The notes under the pieces were generated by a model that was not told the DNA's origin, searched no databases, and saw only the letters and a program-made list of their open reading frames with translations. From Todiramphus chloris collaris (taxonomy: Eukaryota > Chordata > Aves > Coraciiformes > Alcedinidae), in assembly GCA_025345505.1 (NCBI GenBank), contig JANVCC010000011.1, forward strand, positions 9,584,184 to 9,648,183: DNA of 64,000 bases, read 5' to 3'. A program made the translations under genes and the position numbers. Below, one piece after another: positions 36,941 through 47,207 of this stretch (the stretch's first letter is position 1; each line of letters opens with the position of its first letter).

Positions 36941-39748
36941 AAATGGAGCAAAAAAAGTGATTGCCTTTCAGGCTTTTGCTGCCCACCTGATTCTGAGAGT
37001 GAAACTGGAGGTGTTGATTTAGCAAGTGTAGTCCCATATGGTTGGGGCCTGTGTTCCTTGCTCTGTAAACCACACAAAAAAATGGTCATCAGCAGAGGCA
37101 TTTTTGTGAATAATCCCTTTCATTGTATGGCCAGAGACACCAGAGGCCAGAAGGGCTCAGGGGAGGCCACCTTTCATTGGAATGTGATCTCTCCATTATT
37201 CTGTCTAAGCCAGAGCCTTTTGACCTTCAGGCATGTTATAAATCTCCATTATTCATTCAAGCTTTTGCTCTGGAGCGTTCATGGTGGAGAGAGTAGTGGG
37301 CACTATGTGGTTTTGATTCAGTTATTCAACCTTGTTTAATTTTTCATACCTATGCATAAAGCACATCACATGAAGCATTTATACCCTGACAATTCTGTAC
37401 AAATAAATTCTGAGGATGTACAAGGCAAAAATGGGTTTGGTTTCATTCCCATTTACACAAGTCAGAGCAACACAGATCAGTACACAATTTAAAAGCACTT
37501 AATTAGCATATAGGGTGGTTTTGCTAATATTTGCCGCAAGGTATGCTTTCCTACTTTTCTTTCTATGTTAACAAAGGTTCTTTCTTGATGACGGTAACCA
37601 GGGAAAGCATAGTTTCACATGCACTTGTGCAAAGGACCTGTCTGAAAGTTTTCTGCTTCTTTTTGCTTGTAATGCCTTAAACAAAACAGGTAACTTGTGC
37701 TTACTTGGGTGATGGATGAGAGGCATCTTGCAGCTTCTCATATGGTGCGTAAAGAGGGAAGATTTCAGTCCACAAAAGATGGAGTTGCCAGCGCAGTATG
37801 TCAGTAAACAATATTGGCTGCTTTGTGGCACTGGGATCAGGGTGAGTATGAATGTTATGATACAATGGTGGATCAACTATTTGGAGTGAAGTAGTGTCAG
37901 AACATTCTGTAACAATAACAGAAGAGGATAAATAAAAGTGGACATTGAGATATTTTCACCTAATCATATCTGAAACAGAATTAACTAGGTATTAGACCAG
38001 GTCAGAACATAGATTTATATTTCTAACAGGCTTAATTCTGATTGATGTTTAAGTTTTTGGTCTGCAGTTTTGAGTCTATGTCTCAGCATTCCCCCTCCTT
38101 GCACATCTTTCTTCCTCTGCCTCCTTGTCTCTCATAAGCACACACACATATATGTGTACTTGCAGAGCTAAAAGCTCTGTGAATTTAAGTTTTTTTATTT
38201 TTCAGATGTATGTCATTATTAAACTAGAAAAGCATATATGTTGAGATTTGTGCTATTTTGCTCCATTTTTGTGTTTGTATAAAGGGGCTAATAGAAACTA
38301 CGCTGAATACTGAAAGGAAGAATGCATTCTGTTGTATTATAGCAAGTAGTTAAAGGCCACCCGTGGACTTACAACAGCTGGAAAGAGTATAAAACACTAT
38401 TAAAATTAGTGCTTTATATAATTTGTGAAGGCTACCTCTGTGACATCTGACAGATTTGCCTCATTATGAACCAGCTCTGCCATGTTTCCCGTTCCTGGTC
38501 TTAGTCCATAGTATCCCACTGAAGACCACAGAGACAATTCTTATATTAAGATATTGCTGAAGCAGGAAAAAAACAGTCTGTCCCTATACTGACAAAATTT
38601 TTGGGAATGAGCATGTTGAGTCTGTTCACTCTTTTTGCAGGTTCATGGAGTAAACTAAATGCAATAAATGGAGCAGTTAATCAATAGCTACCGCAGAGAC
38701 TTTGCAGGCAGTGCATCACTCCAGCAAATACATTTTGTAACAGTAGGAGTTCATAGAAGGCATTATCAGTGAAACCAACCAGCAAGGAGTTTGAATAGTC
38801 TAATCTTGAGGTAACAAAAGCATGAATAACCATTTTAGGCTCTGGATCAGATACAACTGGCTGCAGAATGGTGATATTCTTTAAGCACACACAACAGGAT
38901 TTGGAATGGACCCAGGAAATAAACCAAAACCCTAGGCAAATTACTATTAAAATACAGACAACATCAAAGGCAATAGCAACAAAATAAAAAGAATGAAAGA
39001 AATGTTTTGGTGCAAGGATAATTTCTTTTCATTTTATCAACCTTTGCATATAAGAAGATTTTTTATTTTCCAGGAGTGCACATTTGACAGGCATGATTAT
39101 GTTAATATCAAAGCAGCAACCCACATTTTTCTTTTCCATTGCTCCTAATTTCCTTCTGTTAGTTGAGCCATCAGATGTTTCTCCATTACTGAATTTGGGT
39201 TATCTTTGGTTTTTTAATTTTTCCTCCTTCTCAAAAGCCCTCTTGACATTATGAGAAGGGACAGACAGATGTTCTCCCTCTCTTCCCACATAAGTTAGAA
39301 GGCAACTAGAAAAGTAGAAAGATGAAATGTATTTTAGCTGTTACCAAGACAGAAAAGACAAATGATTTCATTAAAAAAAAATTGTCTGGAGAGAAATACA
39401 GATGGTTAAAAGTAGACTTGACTGTTAATACAGCAGTTCTCTCAAAGGACATTTGATGCATTGCACCTTGAAGTCAATCACACCATATGATCTTAACTAC
39501 TAGCAAATACAATCAAAACAGGCTAGCCTAAAATCTGAAGGCCCAGCTCTGCCATATATCCCCAGAAAATTTCCACTGACACACAGCCCCATGGGAATAC
39601 CTAGAATTGAGATACACTCAAAGATGATCAGAAATCCCACTATGGTGAGACCAGAGTTGGCAAAAACAAGACAACAAAGATTGACAGACCAAATGACCAA
39701 AGTAGCTACAAATTTTAAGTAAAAAAATATGAAGATAGGATCATAGAT
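36941..39748. other. Unassigned non-coding sequence
   Basis: No recognisable gene. The 160-codon frame that crosses the poly(T) run (36857-37339) is made partly of poly-phenylalanine from that run and is not credible. Confidence 0.5.
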
Positions 39749-40446
39749 CAGCCAGCTGAACATGAGCCAGCAGTGTGCCCAGGTGGCCAAGAAGGCTAAC
39801 AGGATCCTGGCTTGTATAAGGAATAGCATTGTCAGCAGGAGAAGGGAAGTTATTGTGCCCTTGTACTCGGCCATTGTGAGGCCTCATCTTGAGTACTGTG
39901 TTCACTTCCAGGCCCCTTATTATATATAGGAAAGACATTGAGGTGATGAAGCTCATAAGGGGGTTTGAGAACAAGTCGTATGAGGAAAGGCTGAGGGAGC
40001 TGGGCATGTTTAGTTTGGAGAAGAGGATCCTGAGGGGGAACCTCAATGCACTCTATAACTACCTGAAAGGAGGTTGTAGAGAGGTGAGTGTTGGCCTCTT
40101 CTCCTTAGTTACTAATTACAGAACCAAGGGAAATGATCTGAAGTTGCAGCAGGGGAGGTTTAGATTAGATATTAGGAAGAAATTCTTTACAGAGAGAGTG
40201 GTGAGGCACTGGAACAGCCTGCCCAGGGAGATGGTTGAGTCACCATCCCTGGAGGTGTTTAAGAAATGAATTGACATGGTGCTTCACAACATGCTCCAGG
40301 GGCAGGCATGTAAGGGGGCTTGTGGGTTTTTTATTGCTTTTTTTTCCTAATGGTCAGGTATTTAGGTAGGTTTTGTTCTTGTAGGTATGGTTGGACTCGG
40401 TGATCTAGAAGGTCCTTTCCAACCATGATTATTCTGTAATTCTGTC
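39749..40446 (+). mobile_element. CR1 non-LTR retrotransposon, 5'-truncated, plus strand
   Basis: It starts in the post-RT part of ORF2 with sequence encoding [17 protein letters not shown]. It then carries a frame-shifted Y-R-K-D-I-E-V-M-K segment, and the open frame 39889-40269 ends with [21 protein letters not shown]. The 3' UTR contains GGTTGGACTCGGTGATC and finishes AACCATGATTATTCTGTAATTCTG. Comparison with the copy at 33241-33330 shows a deletion of about 30-40 bp near 39953, which joins ATGAAGCTCATAAGG to GGGTTTGAG. A T-rich insertion lies near 40328-40347. It belongs to the same subfamily as 32568-33728, judging by the post-RT wording and the 3' UTR. Confidence 0.95.
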
Positions 40447-40956
40447 ATAAATAGATGAAAATTTCCATTTAAGAAGTATGAGGCACACTCAGATACCAGA
40501 GTTAAAACCAAAATATGTAATGACTGTTAAGCCCACTTTTCTTCTCTAATGAAATCTAAGTCTGTGACCAGATGGAATTTTCACATTCACTAATTATTAG
40601 CTGCAACTTTTAAAGAAAAATGACCAGAAGATGATTAACTAGATGACTAATTTCGACTTCATGTCTGTAGAAAGGAATTACAGGTTTTAATAATGGGCAG
40701 AATTGCTTCAAAGCAGTTTTGATTAAACCAAACACGAGCGCTCAGGTCGTTTACTGGCCAAATCCTTCTCTCACTTTGCAAAAACTGAAAGGATCAAACT
40801 GAGGTCCATGGTAATCAGTGGCATAATTCCTACTGTCTTAAAAAGGACCAAACCTCACCCCATGTTGTTGAATGCAAATTGATTGCTGTGGTAACTATTA
40901 AAGAATTTAAAGCTGTAAGAGACATATAAAGTTTTTCCAGCTCCTTGATTGCAAAC
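40447..40956. other. Unassigned non-coding sequence
   Basis: Nothing recognisable between the two CR1 pieces. Confidence 0.5.
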
Positions 40957-41065
40957 CTGCTTGGATGCAATCCTGTGTAATGTGCTTTAGGCAAACCTGC
41001 GTGGGGAGGGGGGTTGGACTAGGTGGTCTCTAGAAGTCCCTTCCAATTAGAGTGATTCTGTGATT
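40957..41065 (+). mobile_element. CR1 LINE 3' UTR fragment, plus strand
   Basis: About 110 bp: GCTTGGATGCAATCCTGTG, then a GCTTTAGGCAAACCTGC segment, GGGGTTGGACTAGGTGGTC and a tail TAGAGTGATTCTGTGATT. This is the same layout as the last 110 bp of the copy at 10722-11534, so it is a heavily truncated insertion of that subfamily. Confidence 0.88.
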
Positions 41066-44000
41066 TTTAATGAACTATGTATGCACATTTGTAAGGACAG
41101 ACAGGCTCAATGTCTGTTGAGCCGCAGTTACCTTTGGGTACCATCCCAGGGGTTTCTCCAGTCCTCTTATCAGCAGGTAGGTAGCACCATTAGGGCATTT
41201 TGTGGGAAAGGTTTAATCTTGGTGCACATTGTTCTGGACCAAGGGCCAGGCATAATGCAGTGTATCTTTGGATCTACTGCTGAGCAGTGCTTAGGGTGAC
41301 GGAAACATCTCATGTTGCTGGGATCCTGTTGCTCCCTCTTTCCACACTATCTGTGCCCTGCCCTCTGAATTTAGTGTAACAGCTCTTCAAGACATGAACA
41401 ACCTTCCTTTAAGTCTCTGTCCATTCCTGGCAGAAGTGAGACTAAGTTAGTCATGTAATCCTTTAGTTGCCACTGTGACACAAATAATTCATAAGTTAAA
41501 CCCGCTTTCAGTTTAAGCAGTCCAGTATGCTCTAACACTCTCTTTCCTGAAGAAAGGCAGTTCAATAATGCATGAAAATGTTCTTATGTGCCAGGCTCCA
41601 ACTTTCTTAGACGTCTACACAGAAGAACCTAATTAAGGGCTTTATACAAAAGAAATGAATAATTTCTCATTAAGTTAGCACAAGTGTGGTATCAGTTATA
41701 ATTGTGGAAATCTGCATGAAGATATCTCTAGTTGTTACCTATTGTCAAAGATACCACATCAAAGGTTTTGTTAAAAGACCACATATTTTATATTTTCACT
41801 TAAATACTCACTGGGGGTTTTGCTAAATGCTGACTGTCAGAACAAAGGGTCAGAGTTTAGTGAAGAGCCATAAATATGCTACTCTAATACCTTTTATTTA
41901 TTATGGCATGCAGCTACCTTTTTCCATCTGTCTCACATCTGCTGCTCAACAAAACTAATAAATAAGTGTCAAAACAAAATAGGGAATCCCCTTTCTTCAT
42001 GCTGTTGCCAATATGCCCTAATCTAATTTCTAGTGAGGAAATAGGAAGATTCTTTTATTGATTTTCTTCTGGAATTTTTTGAGCAGATGAAATAGGCTGA
42101 CTTCATTAGCATGTGTTTACTGACACCAGAGTTAAGTTCTGGAAACTGTCATCCACATCATCCCTTAAATCCATTTCCTAAGCGAATTTTAGCCTTGGAC
42201 ATTTCCGAAAAAAATTGAGATTAATCCCCTTCCATTTTTTCCATGGTAGGTGATAGGCAGGATGCAGGAGGAGACAAATGCCTTATCTTGTTAAGAGTTT
42301 AAGCCCCCAAAAGTAAATCAAGGTCTTGGAACCCACTGTCTAACAAGAAGTACCATTGCTTTCAAATCCGGCAAGTGTTTCATGCTAAAACAGATTAGCT
42401 AAATCTCCACAGTGAACTGTGCTATGTAACTTTTTGTGACACACCAACAAAAGACATTTCTGTGAATAAACACTGATTTGACAGGAAGTTAGACAAATCC
42501 AGTGCAACACCTATCTTTGGCATTTGAAACAAAAGCGATCATTTAGAGAAAAATTGAAAAAAAAAAAAACCCCATAATCATACAGAGCTCCAACCAGATG
42601 CAAATTTTTGCCATAACCAAGCTGGTACAATGGAGCTTTTGTAATATGCAGAAGCGAAGCCTAGCACAAAGGGTGAAGCTCAGAGGGACAGCCCCTGAAC
42701 ACCAACATTGATCAATGTCCATCATGCAAACCTCTCTTTGCTTTAGACAGCCGTCCCTTACATTTTGCTGAGCAGCACTTCCAAAACACTCTGCTCCTTG
42801 AAAGTGACAGTACAAATAGTTTTTTACAGTGTAATTGTTCCCTGGCCTTTCATTGATGATTCAAAGGAAACAGACATACCATGGCAGATTTTATTCTTAG
42901 CATATAGTTGGATATCGCCTAAACTTGCTTATATCTACCTATTCTTCCAGGCTGTGCCCACAGAACATGCCCTTCTGCCTGATGTAAGTGTGTGGGTCTG
43001 AATTCTAGATATTCTCATGGTGTTAGCTCAGGTGGCTTCACATGACATGGCATTCTGCAGTTCAACATTACCCTAATTTCCTATCCTTAACTACTATAGA
43101 GAACTGTCAGGCATCAGGGAAAGGGCAAGCTGACAAAATTCACAAGCAAAATATACTCCTGGGACCCATCATTCCTCAGCCCCATCTGTGCCACTGACCT
43201 GAAGTTCCAAATTATGAATGTGAAGCATATGAAAAAGAAAAGACTTCTTATTGCTTATACAACTACTGATTAAAGGATTCCTTTTCTTAATTAGAAAATA
43301 AATAAATATTTGAGGTGAAGAGATGCAAACAAGTACCCTCAAACTCATTCACTTTGGCTAATCAATTCCACACAAAAATATAATCATGCAAATATAAGTC
43401 TTCCCATGAACACATCTCTTCAGTGACATGCTTATGAGGTTATTTATTTCAGATTAATAAATCAGGCAGTTCTATCAGCATCATACTTGTCAACATTAAC
43501 CTCTTTAATCACTGGTTCATTCGCTTTGTGGAGGAAACCAATCCTCCACATGATTGCTATTTTCTGATTAAAACTATGCTGAGGATGTTGAACACAGGGT
43601 ACCAAAGGGTTTCAAAAAGGGCTGGTGTATATTTTGCCCAGTGGAGTCTGTTGAAAGTCTTTCATTATACCCTGAAATATTGTGCTTTCGTCCAGTAAGC
43701 CTGTGACAGCAGAGCACAGGCAATGTAATTTCTAGTCCAAGAATACTCAGAAAATATATGATCAAGGACCATCAAGGAAACCTCAGAATGTGGGCAAGTG
43801 TTCCTTTGAACTGGAAAGTCATGAAGACAATGTATCTTTATTAGTACATGAGAGCAATTGAAGTTTCTTAACTTATTTGTGTATGACATCCACTGATCCA
43901 GTAGACTGAACCATACAACACTGTTACGTGTTCATTGCATCCGTGAAACTAAAGAGATTTCGTGGCTAGAGATATTCAAAATAGTAGTAAGAAAAAAGGG

Positions 44001-44307
44001 TGGAAGTGCGAAGTCCAACACTTCCTGCTGAAGTCAATGGTGAGGCTGAGGAAACATCAAATATTGAAACTAAGAAGTTTCAATACATCAGCCTCAGACT
44101 TTTGCTGATGTTCATAAAGCATAAATAACCTGTAAATTGTTGCTTTTTAGCCAAGCCAATCACTTATGTGCAATAACACATAAACAAATAATTTATCATT
44201 ATGGGCAAGATCTCATCCTATGGCAAAAATTCTTACAGCCTCTTTTTATACTTGTGGGAGTCAATGTGTGTGCTGATTTTGTCCTGAACACACACCAAAC
44301 TGAAAGG
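41066..44307. other. Unassigned non-coding sequence
   Basis: About 3.2 kb of AT-rich DNA. The frames of 79-90 codons show no motif. No LTR or LINE recognised. Confidence 0.5.
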
Positions 44308-44329
44308 TGTATTGTCCTGGTGTTGTAAG

Positions 44330-44347
44330 AACAGAACTAATTCTGTT
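44330..44347 (+). promoter_or_regulatory. Conserved dyad near the LTR 5' end
   Basis: AACAGAA, a 4-bp spacer CTAA, then TTCTGTT: seven-base inverted arms. The same dyad is present in copy 1 (27480-27496 region, minus strand) and is slightly eroded in copy 3. Conservation across copies suggests a protein-binding site in U3. The arms resemble steroid-receptor half-sites (AGAACA/TGTTCT) but with wider spacing. Confidence 0.4.
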
Positions 44348-44617
44348 CAGTGATTTTACTTTTCATCTCAGTCTCTTCTAACTAACTGCACTGTCTGAAG
44401 TTAGCAGCCTGTTCTCACAGGCAGTGTCTGCTTCCAGCAGTGATAACACACCAGGTTTAGAGTTACTACCCAGGATTGGTGTGCACACCAAAGTCACTGC
44501 TGGAACTTGTGTGCCACGTTGGGGAGTGCAGAAAGTAAAAGGCCACAGCTGCAGGGAGGAACGGACAGGTGACCATAAACTGACCAACGAGGGATTCCAG
44601 TCCATATATGTCATATT

Positions 44618-44665
44618 CAGTATAAAGCTGAATATAAAGCTGAAGTATAAAGTAAGACTATAAAG
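44618..44665 (+). promoter_or_regulatory. Expanded TATA-box cluster in the LTR
   Basis: TATAAAG occurs at about 44621, 44633, 44646 and 44659, separated by GCTGAA-like linkers. The sister LTRs have one box in the same place (CAGTATAAAGCTGAGG). The extra boxes appear to come from tandem duplication of TATAAAGCTGAA in this copy only. Confidence 0.75.
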
Positions 44666-45063
44666 TCTTGTCCCTCTCTTTGCCCGATTGGCTTGGGTCC
44701 TCTTCCAATTCCTTCCTTGGAACATCTGAGGAGGCCTCTGTCCATTCTGCCTTCGATCCCAACCAGTGTGTTCCTGAATCCAGTACCAGAATCCAGCTCC
44801 TGAACACAGATCCCATCTGCTGCGGGGCCCACTCTGGGATTCTCCCAGTGCCTGCTCCAGAGCATCAGTGGTGATGGTGATGGAATTACCATCGGGGGGG
44901 GGGGTTTGGTTTGATACTGTTTTTATATATATATTTATGTATTCCATTATTATTATTTTAATTTTTATTAAAGCTGTTTCAGTTTTATTTTCCAATACAT
45001 AAATCTGTCTCCTTTATTCCCTTTCTCTTCCTTCCCCTTTGGGGAGGGAGGGAGGGAGGGTTA

Positions 45064-45078
45064 ACAGACAGTGTCTGT
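45064..45078 (+). repeat. Short perfect palindrome near the LTR 3' end
   Basis: ACAGACA, one central base, TGTCTGT. Copies 1 and 3 have a weaker version at the same position. Confidence 0.6.
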
Positions 45079-45094
45079 TATAGGTCTAAGGGGA

Positions 45095-45176
45095 TGCCCT
45101 GACCCTAAACTGTGACAGATTTATTGGTGCCCCACGTTGGGCGCAAATAAATCTGTCACAGTTTAGGGTCAGGGCA
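45095..45176. repeat. 82-bp near-perfect palindrome centred on a primer-binding-site sequence
   Basis: The 31 bases at 45095-45125 (the last 23 bases of the LTR plus GATTTATT) are the exact reverse complement of 45146-45176. The 20-base centre (45126-45145) is itself partly self-complementary around CCCACGTTGGGC. The result is two LTR 3' termini facing each other across one primer-binding site. A normal provirus has the binding site after one LTR end and unrelated leader sequence beyond it. Confidence 0.9.
45129..45146 (-). promoter_or_regulatory. Primer-binding-site sequence of tRNA-Lys type
   Basis: The minus strand reads TTGCGCCCAACGTGGGGC, which by my recollection differs at one position from the site used with tRNA-Lys(1,2). 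The plus strand therefore reads like the 3' end of the tRNA. This orientation is opposite to the adjacent full LTR, which is on the plus strand. Because the site is nearly palindromic (GGTGCCCCACGTTGGGCGCA), the plus-strand reading cannot be ruled out as a site for another tRNA. Confidence 0.6.
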
Positions 45177-45483
45177 CACTGCTTTTTTCCTAAGTGCTTC
45201 TCAGTACTTGATACTTTACGGGTGCAGCAAACAACAGATGCGTTGAATAGGCTGTAACACAGTTTGGCAGGGTACTCACAAACATGAGTTTGTCGAGCTC
45301 CTCATCGGTGAGGCTGATGAAGTCAGAAAGGATTGATACCAATTCTGCAACTTGACATGTGTGAGTACCCCGCCAAACTGTGTTACAGCTTATTCAATGC
45401 ATCTGTTCTCTGCACCCCGAATGAATCAAGAACTGAGAAGCACTCAGGAAAAAAAGAGTGTGCCCTCACACTAAACTGTGACA
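45154..45483. mobile_element. 330-bp hairpin unit with LTR-terminus ends (right part of the composite element)
   Basis: The left arm 45154-45279 and right arm 45361-45483 are inverted copies, with about 14 mismatches and one 3-bp gap by eye. They enclose an 81-bp loop (45280-45360). Both outer ends read TGTCACAGTTTAG inward, the reverse complement of the LTR end. After 23 shared bases the arms diverge completely from the LTR and carry unrelated sequence such as GTGCTTCTCAGT and GCTGTAACACAGTTTGGC. The loop holds a small dyad, CCTCATCGGTGAGG. On the minus strand a frame of about 68 codons without an early ATG runs across the loop and left arm. It includes LTDEELDKLM but matches nothing I know. 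The unit could be a MITE-like element, a rearranged leader plus LTR end, or a self-primed reverse-transcription product. Confidence 0.75.
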
Positions 45484-45488
45484 TGCAT

Positions 45489-46438
45489 CATCCCAGACTG
45501 CCTCTCACACACCGGTGTCCCCCTGGAGTGAAGTGGCCCAGGAGGGATGGCACGTTCAGCACTGAAGCCCAGGTATTCAAACATGACCTACCTGTTTCCT
45601 TTGGCTAATACAGGAAACCAGTTTGCAAATCAGAAGCTGCTTTCTTTAACTGGTTCCAGCATATGTGAGACAATCATCAATGCATGGGGTCTATTTTGGT
45701 CTTGTTTCATTATGTAGGGTCTTTAAATTTAAGCACTGAGAGGTTTATCATAAGTTGAACTCTATTTTCAGAGCTGCTACAGAAAAAGTTGTAAAATCAT
45801 CCCTCAGAGAGAGGGTTTATAATTGTACTGCATTGATTTGAGCTCAACTTTTAATTCAGTATGCAAACACACCTGATTAAGGAGAATATTCAAAGAGGAA
45901 AAAGCATAGCTTTTAATTTTCTTTGCCTTGACACTTGCAGCTCAAACACTTTCCACAGTGTGTCATGAAAAATTATAACTCTGTGTATAGCCTTCAAAGC
46001 AACATATACGCTTTCATCAAGCCATGATCCAAATTACTTGGTCTATATGACCAGGTAAATGGTAGGTATTTGGTGCATGTTTAGTCATGTATTCTTTTTC
46101 AATTCCAAAGGTTTTTGAGAATGTGAGAAAGTATCTCTTTAAAAACCTCTTTCAAAATCTAGTATCTTATACTTGTCTTACACTTGTTTCACTGTTCAAT
46201 TACTAAGAAATTCAAAAGGAAAATTTGGAAAATTCCTGTGATGCAGTGGATTTGTAACCAGAAAACTCCTTTACCAGGAGGAGCAAAAAGGGAAGAAATT
46301 CAGTGGATTATTGCTCATGTATATGCAAGAGTTAAAAATCAGAAGACTGCAATATAAACATTGCAACTGGACAATTTATTAAAACTGCCTAAAAAAGCCA
46401 AAGCTGTAATGCTGTCTCTAAGTGTTAAAATCTGATTT
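45489..46438. other. Unassigned non-coding sequence between LTR copies
   Basis: No gene or repeat recognised. The first 80 bp are GC-rich, the rest AT-rich. Confidence 0.5.
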
Positions 46439-46443
46439 ACAGG

Positions 46444-47202
46444 TATCAAGGGTTAGGACTGGGGTCAGCCACTAGACAAATGACAAATGTTTTCTATCAA
46501 CCCCTCTCCCTTTCCCAAAGGGAGTAGAAAGGAAATAAGGTAGAGAGATTTATGGATTGGAAAACTGAAACAGCTCTATTGAAAATAATAACAATAAAAT
46601 TAAATATATACACATATATACAAATATATACACATATATACAAATATATACAAAATCAATATTAAGCCCAACTACTCTGATGGCAATTACATCACCATCA
46701 CCATGGATGCTGTGGAGCAGGCACTGGGCAAGTCCCAGACTGGGTCCAGCAGCAGATGGGAACCAGATTCAGGAGCTGGATCTGGAAAAGGATTCAGGAA
46801 CACACAGATTGGGATTGAGTCCCAAATGGGCAGAGTCCTCTGATGCTGGCTGTTGAAGAAGAGAGTTTGACCCTCCAGATCCCTCAGCTTTATACTGAAT
46901 ATGATGTATATGGGCTGGCCAGTTTAGGGTCACCTGTCCTTCCTACTCCTCCCTGCAGGTGAGGCCTTTCTGCACCTGCAACATGATACACAAGACCCAG
47001 CAGTGGCCTTGGTCTGCAGAGGAGCAAGTATAAGCCAGAGCCTTTTTGCACACCAATCCTTGGTAGTAACTCACTGCTAGAAGCAGACATTGTCTGCAAA
47101 AATATGCCATTAACTTCAGACAGTGCAGTTAGTTAGAAAAGACTGAGATGAAAATTAAAACCACTGAACAGGATTAGTTCTGTCCTCACTCTAAGCAGGA
47201 CA
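46444..47202 (-). mobile_element. Solo LTR, 800-bp ERV family, copy 3, minus strand
   Basis: On the minus strand this starts TGTCCTGCTTAGAGTG and ends with a mutated terminus (CCTTGATA where the family has CTGTGACA), 759 bp. The flanks are the exact 5-bp duplication ACAGG (46439-46443 and 47203-47207), which fixes the ends despite the damage. It shares the TATAAAG box, the GATGGCAATTAC-type block and the GACAGTGCAGTTAGTTAGA segment with copies 1 and 2. It carries several deletions and a locally expanded TATACA/CATATA patch (about 46604-46656). The decayed terminus and CpG losses suggest it is the oldest of the three. Confidence 0.9.
46604..46656 (+). repeat. ATATATACA-type tandem repeat inside LTR copy 3
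   Basis: Five or so units of ATATATACACAT / ATATATACAAAT. Copy 1 has only two such units at the corresponding place (about 26878-26901), so the array expanded after insertion. Confidence 0.8.
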
Positions 47203-47207
47203 ACAGG

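Larger units (their letters stand above)
44313..45117 (+). mobile_element. LTR of the 800-bp ERV family, copy 2 (left part of a composite element), plus strand
   Basis: It starts TGTCCTGGTGTTGTAAG and ends CCTAAACTGTGACA, 805 bp, and aligns along its length with the minus-strand copies at 26710 and 46444. Two features set it apart. The promoter region has four TATAAAG/TATAAAGT boxes within about 45 bp, where the sister LTRs have one. There is also an 11-base G run near 44894. Unlike the other two copies it is not solo: GATTTATT and a primer-binding-site sequence follow immediately, then a 330-bp hairpin whose outer end is again an LTR terminus. The left flank is TGTAT. Its best duplication partner is TGCAT after 45483, not anything directly after 45117. 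The 205-codon minus-strand frame through this LTR is not shared with its sisters and is not a gene. Confidence 0.9.
44308..45488 (+). mobile_element. Composite LTR-PBS-hairpin element with target-site duplication
   Basis: The outer boundaries are TG (44313) and CA (45483), both with the LTR family's own terminal sequence. The flanks are TGTAT (44308-44312) and TGCAT (45484-45488), which match at four of five positions. The sister LTRs duplicate 5 bp. No duplication is found around the LTR alone or the hairpin alone. I therefore read LTR, primer-binding site and hairpin as one 1171-bp insertion. Confidence 0.6.

Noticed and set aside
36857-37339. 160-codon plus-strand frame
   Set aside because: It depends on reading through a 21-base T run as poly-phenylalanine, with no domain on either side.
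44378-44995. 205-codon minus-strand frame
   Set aside because: It lies inside LTR copy 2 and is not kept as one frame in the sister LTRs. LTRs do not normally encode proteins.
45154-45483. Simple cut-and-paste DNA transposon (MITE) inserted next to an LTR
   Set aside because: Not fully excluded. But the unit has no duplication of its own and its ends are the LTR terminus for 23 bases. The outer flank pairs with the left flank of the LTR, so a single composite insertion is the better reading.
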